A stretch of 64,000 nucleotides of DNA from Mactra quadrangularis (Eukaryota > Mollusca > Bivalvia > Venerida > Mactridae): NCBI GenBank assembly GCA_025267735.1, contig CM046304.1, positions 13,888,001-13,952,000 of the forward strand, given 5' to 3'. The translations under genes were made by a program, and so were the position numbers. The notes under the pieces are model-generated. The model was not told the DNA's origin. It saw nothing but the letters and a program-made list of their open reading frames with translations, and ran no database searches. This document shows positions 47,056 to 58,100 of this stretch, one piece after another. How positions within the stretch are numbered: position 1 is the first letter of the stretch; each line of letters starts with the position of its first letter.

Positions 47056-50000
47056 GGCTGAAAAGAGGAAGACATTTTGAAAGACCCACCCTCTTAAATG
47101 CACCAGTTTAAATGTTAAATTAATCTATACAAATTATGTTTTTCATTTATTGTTAATCAATATGGTTTCGTAAATCCATGTGGTAGCTACAAGCCTACAA
47201 GGGAATTCTAAAATTTAGAAAAAGCTGAGTAAAATGATTCCAGCAAGTTTAACAAACAATGTAGTAAAAGAACCCTTCTTTAACCTGAAAACTTTTGTTT
47301 TACCCATATATAGAACACAATACAATGTACTGGTATTCATAAGTGAAGGTTAAAAAATAAAAACTATACATTTATATTAAAACATTGCACAAAATTCACA
47401 GCACTGATTTTCCAAATATATATAAAAACGCAACAAAAACATTCACAATTCTCATTTATTCAACAACCATACAATATATCCTAGCAATAAATACATCAAC
47501 AAATGATTTACAAAGACAGTACACTCAACATTAATGTATTCAGTAATAAAAATATTTTAGTAAATAATTAATGCGCTCCGTTCAAACTCTAGTCCGAGTT
47601 CCTTATCTCAGGTTAAAGCTACACTGTATTCTTGTTTTCTAAAAACAAAAATAAAATTAAACACTAATCAAATTAACTTTGGTAATTTATTTGTTTAATC
47701 TTATTTTAATCAAACTTTGTATAACAGGCCATACAATTGTATATAAATATATATATACACATTTAGATTTTTAATAGACTCGTTTTCAATAATCGCAAGA
47801 AAATTTTATACTGAAATACATGCATACCAAGTCATCCTAACCCAAGAGTAAATTCAGGCTAGTTATCTTACATTGTACATAGTCAGGCTAGTTGATACAT
47901 TAGCCCTTTCGTATGAAATATAAAAAATTGGGCAATTACAGCATATAAAGACAGTAATTAGTAATTGGGCAATTACTGTGTATAAAGACAGTAAATGGTA
48001 TAATAGTTACATTACCAAGTACAACCCAACTTGAACAGAGCACTACAAATCCATTCATTTGCTAGTAAAATGGGTGATAGTTGAAAGTTTTGAAAATACT
48101 GAAAACCTAATTTTAAGATACCGAAATAGACAGATTTCATATAAATTACATAACATAATTTATTTTCAAAATACTGAAATCAGTATTAATACTGAAAACT
48201 TTCACCAATGTAGTATCATAGTTTGGATTTTATACAATAATTTTTAAATAGTTAACATAAATAATTTAGTATTGTAAAAATCATTACATATTTTTGACAA
48301 ATAAAGTAAGGATAATTTATATAATAAGTAAGTAATGTGGGGCTATGAGTTACACATTAATGTATTGATCAATGAACACATTTAAACATGTGTTTATGAT
48401 AGAGTTAAAAAAAAAATTCTCGAAATTTCTTCTAGCCAAGATGTTTTTATTATTCAGAATACAGGGAACCCTAGTTTTAATTCAATTAGATTCATCATCA
48501 ATGTTCTTTTTTTTCATTCGTGTGAGCAAGGCATTTTTTCAGTATGTAGAAAAAGCCTGAGGCCTTACTTAATGTAGAACAATGGCGGAAATTGTATCCC
48601 AATTCCATTGATAGGGGAGCAAAAAATTAACGGTAACCTCCAAATTTGGGGGAAACTGCATGATTACAAAGAAATTTCAGAAGGGAAGGCATCTGATAAA
48701 GGCCCATGTTATATAAGAAAAAAGCCCTGTATGAGAACAATTTAATTGAAACCATTTCAAATTTATTGACAAGTAAATTTATAACCATTTCAACTTAAGT
48801 AAAAATAGCAATTCATTTTTGAATTTTCAAAGTCAAAATGAAGTATGTACACACATTAATAGACCTATGCCTGTCATCCTCTTGTAAAGAAATATTAACT
48901 TTTATTTGATCCAAGCTCTCATAACTTAAACAATACATGTATCTGTTATATACAGAGAAGTGAACACAAATTAGTATGTATATGACAACCATTATAAGTT
49001 TCTTAGACAAACATTTACATACTGAATACGGGACAACATTGGAAATAAGAAATATTGATCTTTTTGGGTCATCCCAGCTATAGATATGCATGATACATAG
49101 CATTTTATATACTGTTTATATATTTACCATTTGAATGCCATGTATCATGACATTATTACCGAAATAAATAGTCATTATAATAAAATTATTCACAAAATTG
49201 ACTAACCTAGATGGCTCAGGGATAAAAATATTCAAAAAAGCAAACATTTAATATCTTGTATTTTTGGCCAGGTACCCCACCCACCCAACAACCTATAGCA
49301 CATAGCATCACATTTATACATGTATCTAAATTACATTCATGGCTTTTAAGGTTATTTTCTAAAGACTCTTTACCTTTCAGACATTTTTTTAAGAAACCAG
49401 GGGTCTGATTATAATTGGGCTTACATGGCATGCCCAACTTTAGTTGTTGACTCAACTTTATTAATTTATCGTAAGAATGCTAATTATTGATGTTCATAAA
49501 GTATTACCTATCTTCAACATGTAACAGTCTTCGAATTTAGCCAGTGGATCGTGGTCGGAGTGACTTTAAGAATGTGAGTGGTCCGACAGTCCACAAAGCT
49601 ACCAATTTCCTAATTCATATAATCAATAAGAAATTTGAAGTATATACAAAATCAGTAAAAATCCTGTTCACTTCAGATACTTTCCAGCATATCTATTGTT
49701 TAATAAATCTTACAATTTATTTTGATAAATCATTAAAATGGACAGCACATTTTCACAAATAACTTAGATTTTTTCCAGTCCAGTAAACTTCTTTCAGTCT
49801 AGTAAAAAGCTATTTTGCTGGACTGAATGTCCCGTCCTTATGAAAGTTAATCATGAAGACTAATGTAGATAGGGTTTATTAAAAAAAACCAATAATCTCT
49901 CAGAAAACAGAAGATTTCCAAGCACTTTTAACATGATAAACACAATACAATAACATTACTAAGAACAGTGCATGAACAGAGAGAAAAAATTGATCACCAA

Positions 50001-50283
50001 CTTTGTTTTGGATAAAAGATTTCAAAAATAAATATTCACATAGTGAAAAAAATGTAAATAATTTAATAAAGATGGCGTCCAGCTTACATGGTTCTATAAC
50101 AATAGCCAGTGTAGGTACCAGCCTTTATAAAAACAACAACAACAAACAAAAAGATGCGATATTCACGATTAAGAAAAAACGCAACAATTACGATCAAGTT
50201 ATTCCTTCCTGAAGAAATTAACAGACAGAGTTTGAATAATCTATTTCTTATATAATAATATAATACATTATTTATCATTTAAT
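47056..50283 (-). other. Probable MTPN 3' UTR or intergenic sequence
   Basis: AT-rich and without a supportable gene. Vertebrate MTPN has a long 3' UTR, so part of this may be transcribed; its end is not visible. Confidence 0.4.
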
Positions 50284-53254
50284 TTACTTCAACAACATTT
50301 TCATATCATCTGTTTCTGCACAATCTATATAACTTTTACCATCAGGGGATTTCCCGTCTTTCTTAGCACCCTGAAACATAAAATTACATCAGTAGAATAC
50401 ATTAGGGTTCTATAGGGGTCAATGATAAAGGTACAACAATTCTGCGAATAAACAATATTTATTTAATCTCCATTTTCTGGAGAGGTAAATATACAAGTAT
50501 GATAAGTGGCGAAACATAAAATGTATAAATAAAGTCTATCGTTCAAGGTGATACACATTGGACAGTTATATATGTTAAAGAAGCATGCTAGTATACTGTA
50601 TAGATCTGGTATGTTCAGTCTCTTGATAAGCGGAATGAGCTGCACTTGAATGATCAGAGAATATGAACATTTTAGAATGCATTAGTCTAAACAGTTTTCT
50701 ACTCTGAGATTGAAACAAAGTATAAACACATGTGCTTAGGTATTGCTATATAAACATGTCACTGCCACCCAAAAGGAGGGCACAGAATATTTCTTCATTA
50801 CATGCGCTAAAGAAATTTGCAAACTTAGTAATAAACATGACATATATTGACTAGACTATTTTTTTATGTAATGAGTTGTATCATGGTTTGTACTTTGCAT
50901 TAGTAAATAAGTGATCTGATGCAGGCCCTGTTATTTTTCCAAGGGCAGTCGTATTGGCCCAAGGCAATCTGATGGGCTAGCATATATATTTCTATTGAAA
51001 CAAAGAACATAACATTCTTTCATAACTCTACTGCAAGGTAAAAATTTACATAAACAAAGCTCAATATAATAATAAAGAAAAAAGTATCTTCCCAAATTAA
51101 AACTCACTCTATTTAATAATAATTTTACAGCATCTAAATGATTTTCCCATATTGCAGCTAATAATGGTGTGATCCCATGTTTATCTGGAGCCTGAAATGA
51201 TACAAAAATACTATTTTATCAGGAGAATGGAAATCTAATTTATTTTCAAGAGTTCTTGACAAGACTTTGTGAAAAACTGAAATCTAAAAATCAAAATGTC
51301 CAAGATCAAAATGAGCTTCTCCACCATTCCATAACTCAAAAAGAAAAGTTGATAACTGTTGACATAAAATACATATCATTGAATTCAAAGTTATCATAAA
51401 TACAGTAGTTACTAGTGAAATAAATCACTATCACTATAGAGAATGGTTAAATCATTGAGATATCTACATTATTAAGTATTGTTATGTATATTATTAGAAT
51501 TTTACAGCTTAAAATATGGCTTATCCATGAACAAGTAGGATAGATTATTTACTTGTTTACAGACATAAATGCATAAGTCTGGCATAGCCTTTAGGAATTC
51601 CTTACCTCTGAATCTTAATCGACTTATAAGCCATATAAATCAGGCTTATTATATGTATTGTGGTTACATATGATTGAATAGAGTATTATAAACTATACCC
51701 ACTAAAAGTTTGGAGACATTTTCACTTTGTAGGCCTATTGAATATTTTTTTCTATAATTTGATAACTTTTTTAAATGCTATTTTAGTATTGCTTCATTTT
51801 AAAAATTGGTTATCATTTAAACTGAGACAAAAATAGCATAAAACCAATGTTATGGAAACTAATTTCAATAAACATAGTTTTGGAGGCTTTAGGATGTCAG
51901 ATGCTGAATCTTATAAATATGTTGCACTCATGAAATTTGCTTTCATTTTATCACATGCCATACTTAAATATATTACAAATAATGATTATATAAAAAATTC
52001 AAGAATTGTTGTACTTTTTTTTGTCTCCAAACTTACATTTATATCTGCCCCAGCATCTAATAAACATTCTATCATTTCAGTTTGACCATAATCTGCAGCA
52101 AAATGAAGAGCTTGTCTACCAGTTCTTAATTCTTGATTTACATTTATTTTATTCTGAAAATATATGAATATTTCAATAAATAATTCATCTGCAATATTCT
52201 ATAAAATTAGGAAAAAAATTGACTGTGGTAATGAAATATCACAGATTGACACATGACATGCAAATACTTTAAAACCTAGCTATCAATAATTATATTTTAA
52301 AGATAATAAGTGGTAACTGCTATGAGAAAACCCGACCTGTAAGAATCTTCAGTTGATAGAAACCCTGATAAAAAACCCTGCTCAACTGGGACATTTTAGC
52401 CGAAGCCTTTTTAAAGACTGGACACATTAAGCACTTATCCTATCAAACAAAGTCTCCTATAAGATAAATACTCTGGAAATACTTGGCTGATTTTTGCATC
52501 AAGAACATAAGTCATACAAGGCTATCACCATGACTTATTGATAGTCTGCACTATTTTGGTGAGAAAAAATTCTGCTGTAGTCGACCAGCAGTGTAGGTTT
52601 TAAACTAGAAGAAGCATTGCTCATTGCCCCTGCAATCTCACACATTGCCCCTGGAGTGGGGGTATGTCAAATTACTATTCCATTATTGAGACATTTTGAG
52701 TCTGTATGAATTATTTTATGAACATGTATTGTAAAGCTGACAGGTGGTATGCTCTGTACGCCGTTATCGGTGAATCTGGTGATGTGTTCCTAACTTCTAT
52801 TCAGCAAGCATCTAAGAATGTGCCTTAAAATACATTTAACTCAATTATGACTTGATGTAAGTTTCAACCGTCAAGTTAATCAAACGACATAACTTTCATA
52901 AGCAAAGGGAAAATATTACTCATAGTCATACATTCAAGATCATTCAGCCATTGACATTAATTGACTTAATTTGTCAACATCATAATGTTTGAATCAACGA
53001 ATTACATAGCTGCATTAAATAAAGCGCTTTTTTTAAGCTTGATACCTTATTACACAGTCAATTGAAAGAGTACCAACACTCTCCAACAATACCCCACCCA
53101 CTTCATTTCTACAATGAATCATAACTAACATGATCGAGGAAAGACACAAGCGTCAATTAATTCTTTGTTTTACCGTTTTAAGATTTTCCTTTACTGATGC
53201 TACTTCGCCATTTTTAACCCCCCACAATAAATTTTCAAGCGCTGACTCGGACAT
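50284..53254 (-). CDS. MTPN: Myotrophin (V-1), ankyrin-repeat protein, complete, 4 exons
   Basis: On the minus strand the exons are 53254-53174 (27 codons), 52153-52037 (39), 51191-51108 (28) and 50370-50284 (28 plus TAA). All introns are phase 0 with GT-AG ends. The product is 122 residues; vertebrate myotrophin has 118. It begins MSESALENLLWGVKNGEVAS, parallel to the vertebrate 'MWALKNGDLDEVK' opening. Ankyrin repeats follow with the hallmarks 'GRQALHFAADYGQ', 'LLDAGADIN' and 'DKHGITPLLAAIWENHLDAVKLLL'. The end is 'YIDCAETDDMKMLLK'. Myotrophin binds and inhibits the actin capping protein CapZ and is linked to cell growth and NF-kB signalling in vertebrates. It converges with DEF8 and diverges from the RBM46-like gene. 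The 3' UTR end is not fixed; a minus-strand AATAAA lies at 49880-49875 and a long 3' UTR is possible. Confidence 0.95.
51530..51612. mobile_element. Diverged end fragment of the 15,273-type MITE, MTPN intron
   Basis: Segments 'gattatttacttgttt', 'cagacataaatg', 'gcatagcc' and 'aggaattcc' occur in the same order as at the right end of the 15273 element. It lies in the MTPN intron between exons 2 and 3. Confidence 0.4.
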
Positions 53255-53292
53255 TCTTTCTTTTCTTGAGATATTTTTGGGTGTATTTTTGT

Positions 53293-53310
53293 CGCTTTCT
53301 TACTTTTCCG
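53293..53310 (-). promoter_or_regulatory. ETS-like site upstream of MTPN
   Basis: On the minus strand CAACCGGAAAAG carries the ETS core CCGGAA about 50 bases before the MTPN ATG at 53254. Its position in the presumed 5' UTR or core promoter is plausible, but a short motif like this is weak evidence. Confidence 0.3.
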
Positions 53311-53787
53311 GTTGAGATTAGAACTGCATTTTAAGAGCCACTGTACGTGCATGATATAAAAAAACCTATGCCATACTATTCACTTATTAATAAATTTCGA
53401 CCAAAGAATTTTATCGTAAAGATCAAATGTTTACAAGTTTTATAATATTTTGTATAAGTACAATTTTGGTACTTGTTTTTATTAGTTATATTATCGATTG
53501 TCGCGGAAAAATGTCGTTTATTTCAGCACAGTAAGGTAAGGGTTTTTAGATTGAAGTCTAACCGCTCGAGATTAAGTAGTAACAAGTTATTTAAAACTTT
53601 TTTTGTCTCTAAAAATTGTATACTTTAAGATAAAAATATTAAAAAAAATTTTTTTTACTAAGTTAGGACGGGTTATAATATGATAATATTGTTTTATTAC
53701 AGTCAAATGAATGAAGAAGATATTTGCAACTCTTCAGTACTATTAATCAACGATAAATACAATATATTGAGCATCGTTAAGCAAGTA

Positions 53788-53860
53788 GCCCGGCTAGCTC
53801 AGTCGGTAGAGCACGAGACTCTTAATCTCGGGGTCGTGGGTTCGAGCCCCACGTTGGGCG
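53788..53860 (+). tRNA. tRNA-Lys(CTT)
   Basis: A 73-nt cloverleaf. The acceptor stem is GCCCGGC paired with GTTGGGC-type bases, the A box is TAGCTCAGTCGG, and the anticodon stem CGAGA/TCTCG holds the loop CTCTTAA with anticodon CTT at 53821-53823. The T arm carries the B box GGTTCGAGCCC. A Pol III stop, TTTTTT, lies at 53865-53870. No intron is present and CCA is not encoded, as expected for a nuclear gene. The intact stems and terminator suggest a working gene rather than a SINE head. It sits between the divergent MTPN and RBM46-like genes. Confidence 0.97.
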
Positions 53861-53864
53861 AACA

Positions 53865-53870
53865 TTTTTT
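53865..53870 (+). terminator. Pol III terminator of tRNA-Lys
   Basis: A run of six T starting four bases after the tRNA discriminator end is the standard RNA polymerase III stop signal. Confidence 0.8.
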
Positions 53871-54098
53871 CATCCCATTTATTTTTATTTTTAAATCAAC
53901 TTTACAAAAAGTTTACAGTAAATAAACGTTATTAATTCAAAATAATAAATTAAATTGATTCATATAAAAATACAAAATGTATTTAACTTTTAACGCAATG
54001 CTCAGCGTACAGCTCTACAGTACACTACAGTACATGACTAAGTAGAATTAACTTGCTTCAATTAGAAACGTTGTCGAGAAGTTGCTTTAAAGTTTAAA

Positions 54099-54481
54099 CC
54101 AGAGACATAGAATAATATCAGTGTTTATTTTCACTCTTAGTGGGGCCTTTTCTGAGGAAAATAGCGACAATTTTAAACGAAATTAGGGGGAATTCCTTTA
54201 TTTTCAATACTTGAGATAACATGGATCGGATCCTGTAACAGAGTAACATCAGGTCTATAAAATTTCATTTATTAAACCCATACTGTAAATTCGTTTGTAA
54301 TTTTTCTGTAATGCTTGAGAAATGGCCAAAAATGCTGTAAAATATACAAAAGTTTTAGGACACTCTGACAGAAGAATTTTTTACCTTAGAAGGGGGAAAA
54401 TATATGCTTTTTGGAGAGGGGAATGGGGCAATTTCTGTCCCAATTATGGCCTGAAGAAACACTGAATATATATGTCTCTGG
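54099..54481. mobile_element. MITE-like element with CCAGAGACATA ends
   Basis: CCAGAGACATA at the left and TATGTCTCTGG at the right are perfect inverted ends. The inverted similarity continues imperfectly into 'atatcagtgttt' and 'aaacactgaatat'. Both ends abut TTAAA, consistent with a TTAA-type or 5-bp target duplication. No coding capacity. It lies between the tRNA-Lys and the RBM46-like gene. Confidence 0.6.
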
Positions 54482-55080
54482 TTAAACATTTCAAAATTTT
54501 CGACTAAGAGATCTACCCTCTTTGCAATTGCATCTCTACCCAAATACATTCGAATAATTCCAAATTAATTGATACCGAATTCGTTCAGTTGAAAGTATTT
54601 AGGAGCTATACTCAGAGTAGACCTTTAAATTGCCCACAAGTTCCAACTAGCTAGGGATTTTACATTTTAATATTATAAATTCCTGCCCCAACGAACGACA
54701 ACTGCGGAGCGACTGACACTTGAAGAACTTTTTCAACAATTACGCAGTAAATAATTAGTTTATGATTATTGTCAGAGACAAAGATAACCATGTCTCTATT
54801 ATTATGAAAAAATGTAACAATTTTAGGTAAAAATGGGAACTTAAAAATCAAATTTAATTTGTCATTCAACGACAAGTCTGTTTCGAAGTTAGTCGTGTTT
54901 AATACACTGGCGCATGCGTTAGTAAACCACTTTATTTTCATGAATTACACACGCGTTTGTTACTTCGGCAATTCTTTGAAGGGATGCTGCTCGCTGATTG
55001 AAATAACTTTGAAGTTACCGCTAACCAATCAGATTAGTCAAAAGCGCGAGATCTATCAAGCACCGCGACAGTTAAACTAA

Positions 55081-55092
55081 TGCGCATGCGCA
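55081..55092. promoter_or_regulatory. NRF1-type palindrome upstream of the RBM46-like gene
   Basis: TGCGCATGCGCA is a perfect NRF1 consensus, 93 bases before the start codon. It is followed by CGACCTTTGACA, which resembles a nuclear-receptor (HNF4-like) half-site pair on the reverse strand. A related GCGCATGCG lies at 54912. No TATA box is obvious between this site and the ATG. This points to a housekeeping-type promoter; transcription start not determined. Confidence 0.6.
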
Positions 55093-55184
55093 CGACCTTT
55101 GACATAATTTGGCCGTCTGCTTTGTTGACACAAATGATAGTAGATTGATAAAGTGTATAGATATAAATGTAACTTTGCTCAAAT

Positions 55185-58100
55185 ATGGATAATCACGGAA
55201 TTGTAAGCCCAACGAACGAACGAGCATTGTTAAAATTAATGGAGAGGACAGGATATTCAATGATTCAGGAAAATGGACAGAGAAAATACGGAGGACCTCC
55301 GCCCGGTTGGGAAGGTCCTCCTCCAGGGAGAGGATGTGAAATATTCGTAGGTAAAATTCCACGTGATTGTTTTGAAGATGAACTTGTCCCAGCTTTTGAA
55401 AAGATGGGAAATATATATGAACTTAGATTAATGATGGATTTTAGTGGAAGTAATCGCGGTTATGCATTTGTGATGTACACAAACAGGAATGATGCACAAA
55501 AAGCTGTCAGGGAAATGAACAATTATGAGATTAGAAGGGGACGTTTGTTGGGTGTGTGCCCTAGTGTTGACAATTGTAGATTATTCGTGGGGGGTATACC
55601 TAAAAATAAAACGAAAGAAGAAATAATGGGGGAAATGAAGAAAGTTACTGAAGGTGTCACTGACGTGATAGTCTATCCCTCAGCCATGGACAAAAGTAAA
55701 AACAGAGGGTTTGCTTTCGTTGAATATGCTAATCATAGAGCTGCAGCCATGGCAAGAAGAAAATTGATACCAGGAAGAATATTACTGTGGGGTCATCAGA
55801 TAGCTGTAGACTGGGCTGAACCAGAACAAGAAGTTGACGAAGATGTTATGGATAAGGTAAAAATAGATTCTTGAATGTTTTAATTCAATTTGTAGTCTAG
55901 ACTACATTATTCATCATTTTCAGTAATCGCCTCCCTCTTCATAGAGAAAAAATCAGGATTATTAGATCAGTCAGTGAGAAGGCTTAAAGATGGGTCTTTA
56001 TTATAGTTCTGTCTTTCAAAACTTTATAAGCTGCTTTTGTAACATTTTGTTCTTCATCTCATGCTGCACATTTATTAAAAATGTAGAAATTGGTTTGCTG
56101 AAGTGAAGACATGCTAGGGCTTTTGTAATGTGTTATTTTCTCTTACAGCAGGTGCTTAATTACCATACCTGGAAAGGTATGATATATTGAACCGATGCCC
56201 CAATTAACCCTTCAACATTTGATCAAAATAATAATTAGCATTACCACCCAACCAATTTAACATAAATGAAATCAATTTCGAGTAAATGTCCACCATTCAG
56301 CAAACTTCCCCTTACAAGTTACAGCATATTGAACATATTTATGTAGAAATTCTGGTCAAGGGTTATTCTCTATCATAATCATGCATTGCATCACAGCCTT
56401 TCACAGGTGTGTTTAATGTAGTTGCCAACAGGCGCGTATCTATGCCGTTTTTGAGATTACGCACAAATGCTAGGGGGTCGGGGAGCATGCCCTCTCCCTG
56501 GAGTTTTTTCCACCTCATTGGCTATTTTTAATGGCTAAGATGCATTTTGGTGATACTTTGACCACCGGTTGTATGCTTATTAGACAACAGAAATACCATT
56601 CGTTCTATCCCATTTTCATGAAATCGGCAGTTTCATACGGGCAAATAAAAAGTAACCCGGGTAAGGCATCCAAGTTATCAGCGTTTTTGGCACTATTAGA
56701 TTTTTTATTTCTGGAATCGAGGTTAAGCATGTGCGTAAAGTGCGTGATGGCAGATACGCGTCTGGTTGCCAAAGTTCTCAGTGTTTTATTAAAATCAAAT
56801 AAGTTATGATCATTAAATCATTGGAACAGCATACTGGCAGTTTAAAATCCTGATCAAATATTTAATGTAATCATCTTTCATATTTTTCTTAAAAAGAAAA
56901 TAACTCTTCCTGACAACTTTATCTTTTATTTGAATGATTATGGATTGTAATCCTATGATCAGATTGTATCAGTTTTGATGTTTTTCTGTTGGTTTGACAG
57001 ACTGTCTTATTACATAGCAATACTGTGGCACACAGAGTCACTTACCGAGCTATATATGCTTGGTCTTAGGCAGCTTATGAAAGTATTTTGACTTTGAGGT
57101 AAAACCAATCAAGATGAATGATATTAACCCATTTTCACTGAGTCTCAAAAGAGCTCATTGCTTATTTTGGCACTGAAATATAATTTTACTAGAACTACGT
57201 GAAGACAGAAAAGAGAAGCTGTTGGAGATCTGAGATCACTTGAACCTTGACAATGTTAAAACCTATCTTGTTGTTACTTTTGTTATTCAGAACATGATAT
57301 ATTGTGCCAAAAAACTTGAAGTTACTAGCAAAAACAGTTGACTAACAAATGTACATTTTAGGATCATAGGAAATACTGTGAGCAATGTCAGTTCAATACA
57401 TGAAACTAGAAATTCAAAGATGTTTCTTTTTTTAAAGTGGAGATTTTTACCCAAATCCTTTGATACATAATGTAACATAGTTGATAATTAATTTAGCTGA
57501 CATGTGCCACCCCAGTTTTAATGAATTCACTTCAATCTCAATAAAGTGAGGATGTTTTTAAAATAAATTTAGGTTGAATGTTAAATGAAAAACTAATATA
57601 CTTTAAATTTGAAATACCTGTACTTTTAGAGTATAATATTCATTTATTAAATGACTCAAACAATTTTATAAATTGTACTATAAAAACTCACAAGACTTGT
57701 AATTTTACACTTTGGACATATTGTTTGATATTGAAATCTTATCTTATTAACATTCACTATTATATACTCGATAAAAAGTTTTTGTTCATTTTTAAAATTA
57801 CTGAGATAGCAATAGGTTAGGATGATACAGCTTGGTATGGCTTGATAAAACCATGATTTAAATAAAATTCCTAGGTCACTTATCCCTTCAGCTGTAACAC
57901 TTTTATGAACACAGCTTATCTTATTTACATTGGTGATTGCAATATTGACAAGGGGACTTATCTTAAATTTGTACATGTAACAATACAGTCAATTGATTGA
58001 AGATGAACTATAACACAATTTGTGTTGTAAATAAATTGATTGCCATGATGTCTATAGCCGGCCAATTTATAGACATAGATATACTAGAAAAGTAAATGAA

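Noticed and set aside
57656..57976. 106-codon minus-strand frame in the RBM46-like intron
   Set aside because: AT-rich intronic sequence, no motif, no codon bias evident.
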